Source of the DNA: Malania oleifera | Lineage: Eukaryota; Streptophyta; Magnoliopsida; Santalales; Ximeniaceae | DNA: 64,000 nt | NCBI RefSeq assembly: GCF_029873635.1 | Contig: NC_080423.1 | Location: 99,196,397 to 99,260,396, forward strand | Direction of reading: 5' to 3' | Shown: in pieces, positions 51,401-59,901 of the stretch | How positions within the stretch are numbered: the stretch's first letter is position 1 | Layout: each line of letters begins with the position of its first letter | Program-made: the position numbers and the translations under genes | Notes under the pieces: model-generated | Database searches by the model: none | The model's input: only the letters and a program-made list of their open reading frames with translations | What the model was told of the DNA's origin: nothing

Positions 51401-52710
51401 TACCTGATACAAGACTTAGATTTTTGTATCGGCATGGGCATGATTTGCCATGCCAAGCTTGTTTTCAAGACCATGTTGCTTGGGTTTGTATATGCTTTAG
51501 TGGAGGCTCCTTTCCAAAGCATGGCAGCTCTTCCCAAACATACAAGAGCATATTTTCAAAGCCATGTCTTAACTTTGAAGACTAAAACATAGATATTCTT
51601 TCATGATAATTTAATGGGCAGTTGGTCATCATGCTTAAATCATGGCCATGCTAGAAGAAGAAGAAGAAGAAGAAGAAGAAGAAGAAGAAGAAGAAGAATA
51701 TATAGAACAAAAGAAATTAGCGTGTTTTATGAAGTGTAAGTTCAAGCCAAAGAAAGAAATTTATAAGTTCACCTTGGGTTCTTACTCCTACACATGTAAG
51801 GATTTGTGACTCGTGAATTCTCACAATGTGTGGGGAGAGAAGTATTAAAACTTTTTGTTGCATTTCTGGACTATAACTAAACTCTTGCCTAATTGTCTGT
51901 GGAGAGAGAAATTTATAAGGAGTTCACATTGGGTTCTTACTCCTAGACATGCAAGGGTTTGAGAATTCTTACACTGTGTGGGGAGAGAAGTATTAAAACT
52001 ATCTTGTTGCATTTCTTGATAGTAGCTAAATTCTCGCCCAATTGCCAGTGGACGTAGTCCTGGAGCGGAAATTTCTTGTTTTGTGATTATTTAATTTTCT
52101 TTTATTTCCTGCAGCTGCGATTCTATCTTGTGTATTTTCAAATTGCTGTGTAGGCGATTCTTGTGGCTCAATAATTGTTAAGTCTTCCTGCCCCGCTAAA
52201 AGAAAATCCTGGATTCTCCCCTGATTTTAGCTCTTGAATTCCAAGGCTCTACTTGATTGTCAATAAAAGTTTCCAAAAAAGCCAACTTATTTTTTCAAAT
52301 TTAACACCTAAGAAACGCACTCAACGCCTACTCCCATATGGTTTAACTTAATTTACTTGAACATAAAATTTCCAAGTAACAAAAAAATGGAAAAGGACAG
52401 ACTCAATGTTATCTTCGTCTCTTTTCTTTCGGTTTCTCGGGAACCAGACAGGGATACAAACAAACGTTACAGACTCACAGCAGTACCTTGTGACGTTCAT
52501 GAATCCGTAGCTTCCGATGAGTCGGCCGACCTGGAAAGAATCCGCATCGGTGATGAGACTCGCTCTGCAGAGGCAAGAAGATCGAGGCTTGGAGTTCAGG
52601 CGCTTGAAGCTGCGAAGGAGCCCGTAGTGAAATGGAGCGCATAGAGAACATGAAGAGGAAGAAGAAGAAGAAGAAGCAACGGAGAAAAATGCAGGCGCTG
52701 CGAGGAGCAT
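24106..52710 (-). CDS. Plastid-type protein kinase superfamily protein, probable pseudokinase (12 exons)
   Basis: Exons in transcript order: 52710-52487, 38416-38318, 38104-38047, 35900-35820, 35685-35614, 35517-35270, 35163-35092, 33963-33847, 33737-33656, 33531-33485, 26677-26596, 24189-24106. All introns are GT-AG and the frame is continuous for 421 residues. Residues 1 to about 50 are Ser/Arg-rich with few acidic residues, as in a chloroplast transit peptide. A kinase-like fold follows: glycine-rich segment LIGSYGFMNV (about 64-73), the VAIK-type lysine in VIFK (K127), FVIKLLQGALSGLAYMHDHD (about 228-247), then HQSLGPSSVVLN where kinases have HRDLKPxN. The catalytic Asp is Ser252, the Lys is Gly254 and the Asn is Ser257. 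DFG reads DLA (D277). The C-lobe ends with HRKRPIAEAVLNHRF (subdomain XI-like). I recall a conserved single-copy land-plant family of this type but not its function. Confidence 0.9.
24398..24426. repeat. GA microsatellite
   Basis: About fourteen GA units in intron 11 of the kinase-like gene. Confidence 0.95.
25042..25068. repeat. TA microsatellite
   Basis: About thirteen TA units in intron 11 of the kinase-like gene. Confidence 0.95.
25676..26200 (-). mobile_element. Decayed RTE-type LINE 3' part
   Basis: Read on the minus strand, the element's 3' signature (CCACCTAGTGTGACTTAAGC-like) lies at its low-coordinate end. Upstream comes the C-terminal block seen in the other copies (equivalent to AEMRMLRW and KDKLRNE), with many substitutions and stop codons. 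It is in sense with the kinase-like host gene. It is more diverged than the 46-49 kb copy, so it should be an older insertion. Confidence 0.7.
26299..26455 (-). mobile_element. Au-like tRNA-derived SINE, diverged
   Basis: This is a copy of the SINE at 8,990-9,150, sharing GGGTTTGGAGAAAGCATGA-, GGAGAGGTT- and CATGTGACCT-type blocks in the same order. It is in sense with the kinase-like gene (intron 11). Box A and box B are decayed. Confidence 0.55.
27237..27267. repeat. AG microsatellite
   Basis: About fifteen AG units. A second tract of nearly the same length lies 200 bp downstream at 27,465-27,496. Confidence 0.95.
27465..27496. repeat. AG microsatellite
   Basis: About sixteen AG units, followed by an imperfect GGAAGAGAGAGAA extension. 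It generates a spurious Arg/Glu open frame. Confidence 0.95.
30240..30516 (+). mobile_element. L1-type LINE 3' end fragment
   Basis: The frame with HIKSTSVHLLWDRVVFL resembles the end of plant L1 ORF2, after the zinc-binding RT-associated domain. It is followed by a short L1-like 3' UTR (CTCCTTGTAATTCC, then TTTTTTGTTAATGATA). It is antisense to the kinase-like host gene. The 5' limit is uncertain. Confidence 0.5.
30517..31660 (-). mobile_element. L1-type LINE 3' half fragment
   Basis: On the minus strand, pieces of plant L1 ORF2 appear in order: PWRYISQFFPLFLPLTKFN and GKGNYIRSW-like words, FHYRGNLTDGKV, then across several frame breaks a zf-RVT-like segment (NRVNTNNLL, CxxCxxxxxxxxHLFIHC) and FIWDRI. 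It ends in an AATAAAGTTTC 3' region at the low-coordinate side. It is in sense with the host gene. It has no endonuclease or RT core and is dead. Confidence 0.7.
31403..31633. repeat. Tandem duplication of about 119 bp inside the L1 fragment
   Basis: Copies at about 31,403-31,521 and 31,522-31,633 share CCCAAGACCTAATA, AATTGAATTTTGTCAAAGGA and CCTCCAAGGACTT with few differences. The encoded segment FLPLTKFN/GKGN is therefore repeated. Confidence 0.85.
32103..32348. mobile_element. MITE-like element with hAT-style ends
   Basis: The left end GGCCTTGTTCACTTGT and the right end, whose complement reads GGCCTTTTTACTTGTG, form imperfect terminal inverted repeats around about 245 bp of AT-rich, partly palindromic sequence. 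There is no coding capacity. The target duplication is not clear. Confidence 0.5.
34810..34982. repeat. Repeat with direct and inverted GAGGTTTGGCAAAAAGACA units
   Basis: Three direct copies of CTCCCCTnAGGTTT followed by CAAAAAGACA or a variant lie at about 34,827-34,915. An inverted copy (GAGGTTTGTGTCTTTTTGGC) closes the element at about 34,952-34,977. It lies in intron 7 of the kinase-like gene. It resembles a widespread plant MITE-like repeat, but I cannot name the family. Confidence 0.65.
36217..36385 (-). mobile_element. Au-like tRNA-derived SINE
   Basis: On the minus strand it has AAGGTTGCTCCTTTGTGAC, a clear box B (GGGTTCGATTCC), AACAGTCTCTCTGCC, GGATAAGGCTGCGTACA and a T-rich tail (CTCTTTTTATTG). 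This order is diagnostic of the plant Au SINE family. It sits in intron 3 of the kinase-like gene in sense orientation and is the best preserved of the three SINE copies. Confidence 0.8.
39650..39940. repeat. GC-rich low-complexity GGT/GGC/CAG patch
   Basis: The words GGTGGTTGGTG, GGCAGCGGCAG and GTGGCAGTGGCAG recur irregularly in an otherwise AT-rich intron. An open frame across it is Gly/Gln/Val-rich and does not look like a real protein. Confidence 0.6.
40930..41090. repeat. Minisatellite, unit about 42 bp, about four copies
   Basis: The units are built on AAGCCTGCnACAnGAGAGAGAA and GGGCnTCCT with a GGCTG(C/T)(A/G)AA link. The copies are imperfect. A GA tract follows at 41,147-41,166. Confidence 0.65.
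42530..43020 (+). mobile_element. Ty3/gypsy fossil fragment (protease to pre-RT region)
   Basis: Words matching the plant gypsy protease and linker region appear in order: RCTAGRKLCKLVIDID, then HILLGHPWQRN and HNEHANAYSF. No LTR was found next to it. It is broken in several places and only a small part of the element remains. It is old, and it sits in intron 1 of the kinase-like gene. Confidence 0.65.
45130..45328. mobile_element. Degenerate non-autonomous repeat (GTTAC/GGCC-type)
   Basis: On the minus strand it starts TTTCAAAAATCGGTGGTGC and continues with repeated AATGGCTATTACG, AATGGATATTAGG and TTGGCTGTTAC words. This style is known from abundant plant MITE-like repeats with strings of GGCCGTTACG. 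A related GTAACGACCGCAGC patch lies at about 44,395-44,460, possibly the other end. The family is not certain. Confidence 0.4.
45360..45740. repeat. Degenerate repeat array with CCCAAGnTTACCACCTC words
   Basis: The words TTCCCAAGATTACCACCTC, TTCCCAGGGTTGCCACCTCC, CAGGTTACCACCTC and TCCCAAAGTTACTACCTC recur every 45-70 bp. A related series of TCTACCAAGTnGGC words is split between 45,720 and 49,157-49,245 by the LINE. Confidence 0.55.
45978..49090 (-). mobile_element. RTE-type LINE, nearly full length
   Basis: On the minus strand the element starts near 49,090 with a GC-rich 5' leader (AGCGACACATTGTACTTGT). An apurinic-type endonuclease follows (MGKRTEIVDTMIRRKINIIC, then LQETQWMGEKA at 48,860-48,537, and SQIDFIL near 48,260). 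Next come a linker, reverse transcriptase ([20 protein letters not shown] at about 47,280; HQGFALSPYLF and the intact catalytic FADDIVLID at 46,725-46,946) and the C-terminal block (LYGSEFWVTKK, KDKLRNEHIRGKLG). It ends with the ACCCCACCTTGTGGGAC block and a (TTG)n tail complementing 45,978-45,998. Several frame breaks make it non-functional. It is the best copy of the family in the window and lies in sense in intron 1 of the kinase-like gene. Plant copies of this endonuclease are often misannotated as craniofacial development protein 2-like. Confidence 0.9.
51653..51699. repeat. AAG trinucleotide microsatellite
   Basis: About fifteen AAG units in intron 1 of the kinase-like gene. Confidence 0.95.
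51755..52052. repeat. Tandem duplication, unit about 152 bp
   Basis: Copies at 51,755-51,906 and 51,907-52,052 share AGAAATTTATAAG, TTGGGTTCTTACTCCT and GGGGAGAGAAGTATTAAAAC. The text after copy 2 (CCAGTGGACGTAGTCC, then a TTGTGATTATTT-type stretch) looks like the U5 side of a copia-type LTR, so this may be LTR-derived, but no partner LTR is seen. Confidence 0.7.
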
Positions 52711-52880
52711 GGTCCGTGTATTTTCGCCTTCCGGCTTCCTGGGGAACGAGAAATGACAATGGCGCTAAAAGGTAGATGATGTACTGAGGAGAGTATTGAG
52801 GCTGATATTCGAACATTACGTCAATAAAATGTAATTTAAATTATATATTTATTTCTTTTTCTTTTTTTATATATATATTT
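52711..52880 (-). promoter_or_regulatory. Probable promoter and 5' UTR of the kinase-like gene
   Basis: The region just upstream of the ATG (52,710) is GC-balanced for about 100 bp. Then, reading into the promoter, there is a TATA-rich stretch (TATATAAT on the minus strand near 52,835-52,850). A TSS between about 52,740 and 52,810 would be reasonable. This is inference only. Confidence 0.3.
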
Positions 52881-55391
52881 GGGAAAATTGCATAAATCTT
52901 TTATAGTTTAATAAAAATTAAAATAAAATAACACCTCCCTACAAATAAATTTTCATTTCTAAACATCCGGTCGGACTTATTTTTTTGTTAACTTTGTGAA
53001 TTTCTCACTTGAAATTTACTCATTCTATATAAATAAAAACTAAATAATAATATACATTGTAATAATTAATATGTTAACATATATACCTCTGTACATTTAC
53101 ATGTTTTACAGTGGATTTGTTTCAAAACAAATATATCTCAAGGGCGAAAATAAAGGAATGTGCATATCTTAATTTATATATGCATTCTTACATTATTAAT
53201 TATATATCTAGTCACGTATATAATTACATATGTAATTACATGCATGCATTTATTTATGATGGGTGTAGGTTATAATTGAGTCGAGCATAATCGAATTGAG
53301 TTCGAGTTTAAAATTATGAAATCAATTAAATTTAATTAAGTTTAGAACTTAACGTTTTTTTAGTAGAATAGAGTCAAGTTTGAGTATTTTACTGTATCAA
53401 CTCGATTCAACTCAAATACACTTCTAAATATTAGAATCACCGAGTAAATTAATCATGGTAATAAAACCACGAAATGTCTTATTTTTTTATTAAACCGTAA
53501 TTGGAAATTTATATAGTTTGAAATTTAAGATTTAAATTTTACTATTAGGGTAAAATGGGGGAGACACTTGCCCTTCCCCTGCTTAATAGTTTAAGTGTTG
53601 ATTAAATTTTTCAATCATACTAGGTATTAAACCATGTGATGTGTGGAAATTTTATTAAAAAAATTTAAAAATATATATATTATTCATTTCAATTGTGTTA
53701 AATGAACATAATACATTGTCATAATTTTTATGAATAATATAATTTTTTCTATTAAATATTGTTATCATTTTTTTAACAATAAAATTAATATTACGAAACA
53801 TCATTTTATAAATTTATACTTTAATGAAACAATGCTACTATCACTTTATATTTATGAAAATAGCATCTCTAGAAGTTATAGTAATAAATTGTTAGTATTA
53901 TAATTGTAAATAATTATTGAAGCACTTAATATCTAGTGTATGTGTGTATATATTTATCCATTTATGTATCTAGATACACATGGGTCTATTCATTATAAAC
54001 TATTATTTACATAATTATAAATTCTTTCATCATTACTTAATTCTTCAATTGTGTTGCATTATTTTCATATCAATCAAAAAAAAATTTTAGCTTGCCTCTT
54101 GTATCATTTTTATCATTGATCATCGTCATCTCGAGATTTGCTGTTAAAATGATAGGCTTTTCTTTATTATTTTCTTTCTTACTTTTCTAGCTTAAATCTT
54201 ATATTTGATACACGGTTAGGGTATGTGATTTTCCAAGATATATTTTTAATTACTTTTTATATTAATTTTTAATAATTTATATTCTATATACTGACCTTGC
54301 CGTTTGATTTTAAGTTGTTTAATTACTCATTAAATTAAAAACAAAATAGATTAAAATTTTAAACTTAAAATTACAAATCGGTGGTTCTTACAAATGACAT
54401 AATAAAATTATAATTAAAAGTAGTAATATTATTGATTGACTACTGAAAAGCTAATTATCTATATGCACATATATTTTACAGTACAAACACATTAATCTAA
54501 CATACACAACTTATTATGTCATACATCCATCATCAATATAATGTATAATACACCCTTTGCCACATGTCTGCACACAACATGATTGTTTAATGTTTAGGGA
54601 AATAAGACAAAATAAAGTTTTTGTGATCTAACATGAATGTACAAATGTTGTTGAATCAAATGTTTTCAATTCATCTAACTAATTTAGAAAGCACAAGTTT
54701 GGATTCGTTTCAATCTTCAATTTCACATTTTCAAGCTTCTATATTCTCCTTTGATTAGAATAGGCATGTGTTATTGACATATAAAACCTTTCCTTATTAA
54801 GAATAAGGGGAAGAGAGTGCCCTAACATCCTTTCTGGTCAAGTTAGTAGAACCTTAGTTGATTTACCTTACAGTCTTAAAACCCAAGAACTTTTGCCTAA
54901 CAACTCAGTGGAAGCTAATTTCACCATATGTAACCACACCTATGTAAATAAAAGTTTAGTAGTGACTCTGTAAAAAATAAAACACAATTAAACTCTCATA
55001 CTAAATCATTTATGATTTACCAATTACCACCACCTCTTCAAGGTGTTGGATCTCTAGTCCACACACAGTAACAATAATAATGAAAAATTAAATAGATATC
55101 CAGAATAAAAAGTATGAATTTTTTGAATTTTTACCTAATTTTAAAAATATAAAAATAAAAAAAAATAAAAAAGCAATTACATTTCTAAATGAATCAGTTA
55201 ACCTAGTTCAGTTTCAATTAAAAACCTCATGGACGTTCCTCCCTTTTTACGCCTTTCCTTGCATACAAGGTTCTATATTAGAACCCTAGCTGCACTATAG
55301 CTTGGTCTCCAAACACCAATGCGTGTTCTGCTTCTCATCACCCCTCGTTGCAACCTTGGCTCCATCTAATGACATCACTTTGCAACTTTAG
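52881..55391. other. AT-rich intergenic region, no gene recognised
   Basis: Both strands are rich in short A/T runs and stop codons. A patch at about 53,270-53,430 with GAGTCGAGC, TTGAGTTCGAGTTT and CAACTCGATTCAACTC words in opposite orientations may be an old MITE. Nothing else can be supported. Confidence 0.55.
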
Positions 55392-56255
55392 TGTTACGGA
55401 TTTAGGAACAATAATCACACACAAAAGTAAAATAATCACACAAAATAAGAACATCATATTTACGTGGTTCGGTCTAATCTAACCTACGTCCACGAAGCAC
55501 ACCGAATATACTATAATTTGGCAGAAAAATAAGAGGAGGAGACTCACACTCAACTCAACACTTCTCACACTTTTCTCTCTCTCACTTTCAGCACTCTCAC
55601 ACTCCTTGCTCACTCACTTCACTTGCACTCTTCACACAATATAAATGTTCTTATATATAGATACATTGGATAGATATAGAAGGAAATGAGTTATTGCATT
55701 CTAATGGATAATGAGCACATGGTTTTTAATGGATTATTTGAGCACGTGATAATTGATTTTTTTGGTGGAATGAATTTGGCATGCTCATTTTCCTCCATTG
55801 CAACTCATCCTTTTTAAGGCGTTTCCATTTTCTTTGTTTCCATATTTTCTCCGTTTCCATTTCAGTTTAACAGTCTCCTACTTGGAGACGGAGATACTAT
55901 CTCAACCAGTATATAGATAATGATATGCTCAAATCTGTCTTCAAGTATGACCAACTAAAGTTGAGCACAATTTCAACTTCTCTATAGTCACCACCTTTGT
56001 CAACATATCTGCCGGATTCCTGCTACCTTGGATTTTTTCTAGTATCAACACTCCATCATTTAATAGAGATCTAACAAAATGATAACGTAATCCAATGTGT
56101 TTGGTTTTGGAATGAAATGTAGAGTTCTTTCCCAGATGCATTGCACTCTGACTGTTGCTGTGCAAAACATTTCTTTCCTACTTTATTCTGAGTTCTGTTA
56201 ACAAACCTTGAAGTCAAATCATCTCTTTACTGGCTTCTGTCACTACTATATACTC
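55392..56255 (-). mobile_element. Ty1/copia fossil: 3' LTR plus end of pol
   Basis: On the minus strand a copia-type RNase H end (words TKHIGLRYHFVR and SRNPADMLTKVV, about 55,941-56,255) is followed by a purine-rich tract and one LTR at 55,392-55,872. The LTR ends are TGTTA...TAACA. The element is cut at 56,256 by the gypsy insertion, so its upstream part would lie beyond that element and is not seen here. It is broken and is the oldest layer of this nest. Confidence 0.8.
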
Positions 56256-56336
56256 TGTAACGACCCGAAAAAAAAATGGTATTTAAATAATAAAGAGAGA
56301 GGGAAATGGAATCAGTAACAGAAGGAGGCAATTGAC

Positions 56337-56579
56337 TTCGTCGACGACATTGCATTTTGGAGGAAAGAATTCCAAGAAAAATTCTCAGGCTTTGTCAACG
56401 AACACAGGGGCTTCGTCAACGAGGGTACAGCAGGACCCCATCGACGAAGCTACGACTCGTCGACGAGAAAATACCGAGAAGAGAATTTGGGCTACTCTGA
56501 ATTTCGTCGATGAAGGGTAAGGTTTGTCGACGAAATTACTTAAGGACTCGTCGACGAGATGATGTGGCTCGTCGACGAA
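56337..56579. repeat. Nine copies of a TCGTCGACGA palindromic motif
   Basis: Within the gypsy 5' LTR the 10-12-mer TTCGTCGACGAA or close variants (TTTGTCAACGAA, CTCGTCGACGAG, TTTCGTCGATGAA) occurs nine times in about 245 bp with irregular spacing of about 17-55 bp. Each is close to self-complementary. Confidence 0.9.
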
Positions 56580-56635
56580 TCCTGCAGTATAAATAGTGAA
56601 AACTCATATTTTTATCCTATTTCAGCGCAAATTAC

Positions 56636-56638
<3 letters not shown>

Positions 56639-56671
<33 letters not shown>
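56639..56671. repeat. CT microsatellite inside the gypsy LTR
   Basis: About sixteen CT units; a matching GA-rich spot is present in the related nested LTR. Confidence 0.9.
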
Positions 56672-56673
<2 letters not shown>

Positions 56674-58796
56674 GGCCTCTCCCTTTTCTCTCTTCGATTT
56701 CGGCCCCATCAGTCGCCAAATCGACGATCTGAGGCCACCATGACGTTCTTGGCAGAGTTCTCTTCAAGTCTACCTGAACGTATCGTTGGTGAAATGAAGT
56801 TGAAATTCATCCCAAATCCAGGATAAGGTTTTTTATTCAATTTTTGGCCTTCTGATAGTTGTAGGAAATGATGTAGGCCTAGAAATATTGATGTTTTGTT
56901 CTGAAAAATGTGATTTCCATGGTGTTGAGTGGAGAACCCTGCGGGTGTTGGACCCGTTACAGTATGAGGGTTTAGCAGAAATCGGGTAAGGGAAATATAC
57001 TATGCTAGGTTATTTGAGTATGTTTTCAATATAAAATTATAAATGTTCCACCAGAGTATTGTTTACAGTAGAGATTTATACAGTTTATCAAATATGATTA
57101 ATATGTTTTAAAATTACTTTGTGGCTTGAGAATATAGATATAAGACAGAAACATGCTTTACAGTATTTTTCAGAGATGTGTTTTACAGAATATACAGACA
57201 GTAAATATATTTTACAGTAATTACAGAAATATCATGATTATACAGTTTTATAGTACCATGACATATAGATTTACATTTAATTACAGAAACACAGTTGATA
57301 TAGATACAGTTTTCCACAGCGTCATGGTTTATACAGTTATTACAGAATCATGGTAAAACAGATAGTTGTATATAGAGATGTATTATATAGTATCAGACCT
57401 TGTTGAACCATACAGTTTACAGAGCACGGTACTGTAGCTACATACAGTTTATAGAGTGCAACCACCTATTCAGATAATACGTGGTATAAAATTCGATCGC
57501 ATAGAGCCCACAAATGGATAAACTCCCCATCAGATATGGGTTGAGGAGGGCTGATCAGACTATGGAGTATAGTGATTTATTCTTGATTGGCCAGCCAGGG
57601 TAAATCCCGCCTACTTGCCGCACAACCTTGTCATGAGGGGTTAAATAATGACACACAATTATCCACATGGAAGTTTACAGTTATTCTTATGTTTATACAG
57701 TTTTACAGAAACAGAAAATATATACATATATTAGTAGTATTTTGAATAGAAACCTAAAGTACGGAAATGTTAAGCAACAGGTAAAAAATGAAGATTATAT
57801 TATTGGTATTGTGCTTTACAGATTCAGTGATACATCACTGTAACGACCTGCTCCTTTTTCACATATTTTTTTTTTATATATATATAAATTATCATCACAT
57901 CATACATCCCAGCTCAGCAGGTCACAATCCACCTAGGCCCGTGGGCACCAAGGATATAACAAAACATACAGCAGAAGCCTACGCAGCAGAAAGTATAAAA
58001 TCATATACATCTCATCATAAAGTGCATAACACATACCAGAGTCACTACAATTACTATCTCACAGTATATACATCTCAAAAATGAAATCTAGGGACAATCC
58101 CCACAAAACCTAACTGTCCCTACCAAAAACTTACCCTTCCAAAGAGGGCAAACAACTGATCTAGATCAGCGGGGCTTTTCCCGCTCTCCTATCAGGGGCT
58201 TCTGAAAAATGTATAAGATTTAGGAGTGAGACACCTCTCAGTAAGGGAAATAAACTAATACCAGTGTGTGGCAACATGAGTATTATGTGTTCTACATATA
58301 CCATACATAACATATTCAATACTGTTTATCAAATCTGGGAAAACATACATGTCTCATCTCATACACTAATAATAATATAAAACAATCCTGGTAGGTTAGC
58401 TGACTGTTGTCATGTATTACCCCCACATGACTGGGTTGTGTGGCCCGAAGGCGGGACCTGACAATGGTTGGCCGACCACTGCCAAGTCAAACAGTAGTCT
58501 GTAGGTCCGATGGGTCTACCCAGACTGATCCGTACACCAGGGGCGATAACAGCACACTTCTTGAAAATAACCACATCGACCATCCAATCTCACACCACTC
58601 CGTACAGCGGCGTTAACACAGATATCATGATCACGAGGACCATGGACATATAGCAACGGTACCGTGCAAGTGCTAGCCTAGACCAAGCCAACCAGGTTCT
58701 GATATCATATACATATACTAAAACCGTGATACATAAATATCTCATATCATTTATTTTCACATCAATCATATCATTTCACATATATACGTGTATCAT

Positions 58797-59050
58797 GAAA
58801 ATCATCGGCCCGTACGCCGGTATTACACATTTTAACATAGCACGACCCGTACGCCAGCAAATCACATAGCACAGCCCGTACGCTGGCAAACCACATAGCA
58901 CGGCCCATACGCCGGCAAATCACATAGCACAGCCCGTATGCTGGCAAATCACATAGCACGGCCCATACGCCGGCAAATCTCATCCACATAGCACAGCCCA
59001 TACGCCGGCAAATCACATATACATATAAAAATATCTCAGCCCGTACGCCG
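58797..59050. repeat. Minisatellite, 29-bp unit, six to eight copies
   Basis: The unit is ACATAGCACGGCCC(A/G)TACGC then CGGCAAATC. Copies lie near 58,846, 58,874, 58,903, 58,932, 58,961 and 58,997, with more diverged ones at 58,808 and 59,040. It lies inside the nested solo LTR. An open frame across it on the minus strand is an artefact of the period. Confidence 0.9.
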
Positions 59051-59792
59051 ATTTTCCATCATAGAAATCCATATCGTCCCCATTCCCAAAAAAAACAGTA
59101 TTTCACAACATTTTTATACTCATGTCACACTAAACAAATTTTCTACGTATTCAACATATCATCATTTAAACAGTATTTTCCAAATATAAATCATATATAT
59201 AAATATATTTATTTTTCCTAAAACCAGATGCTATATATGTATACATACATTTTCTCAAAACAAAACTAACTTAGTTTATCCCCTTACCTGATAATTGAAA
59301 AGCCTCTAAGAAAATCTTCCCTGTACCCACAAGGTTCTCAACTCAACACCCTGAAAATGAAAATTTGCAGAATTAAAGTTTAGTATTTTCGTATGTACAA
59401 CATTTTCTATAACTACCACTAAGTCAAATTCGACTTAAAAAGTCTTACCTCAACTTAGGGATAATTCCCAACGTTCCCAATCAATACCCTAGAACTGAAA
59501 ATTTCCAGTATTAAAGTTCAATATTTTTATGCGTATATCACTTTCTTCAACTGTCAAAAATCCAAATATTAAATATAAAGTCTTACCTTGGATTTGGGAT
59601 GAAATCCAACTTCGTTTCCCTGACGATCCGTTCCGGCAGACTTGTAGAGAACTTTGCCAGGAGCGTCGTGGTGGTTTCGATTTGTCGATCCGGCGTAAAA
59701 CTAGCCCGGAATCGAAGAGAGAGAGAGTCGTAGGAGAGAAAGAGAGAGAGCACTTCCACAAATATCCAATTTAGCTTCTTGAAGAAGCTTCC

Positions 59793-59797
59793 CACTT

Positions 59798-59849
<52 letters not shown>

Positions 59850-59856
59850 CATGCTT

Positions 59857-59900
<44 letters not shown>
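59793..59900. repeat. Compound TA/CA microsatellite
   Basis: TA, then CA, then TA tracts within the nested solo LTR. Confidence 0.95.

Positions 59901-59901
<1 letters not shown>

Larger units (their letters stand above)
38417..52486. other. Intron 1 of the kinase-like gene (about 14 kb)
   Basis: Donor AAG|GTACTG at 52,486 and acceptor TTTCAG at 38,417 bound an unusually long plant intron. Contents, low to high coordinate: a GGT/GGC-rich low-complexity patch (39,650-39,940), a 42-bp minisatellite (40,930-41,090), an old gypsy fragment (42,530-43,020), a palindrome-rich repeat (45,130-45,328), degenerate CCACCTC repeats (45,360-45,740), an RTE LINE (45,978-49,090), an AAG microsatellite (51,653-51,699) and a 152-bp duplication (51,755-52,052). 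The stretches 43,620-44,390 and 49,300-51,650 hold nothing I can identify. Confidence 0.7.

Noticed and set aside
58771-59016. Minus-strand open frame rich in RRMG, VRAVLCDL and AYG words
   Set aside because: It is the translation of the 29-bp minisatellite in the nested solo LTR, kept open by the repeat period.
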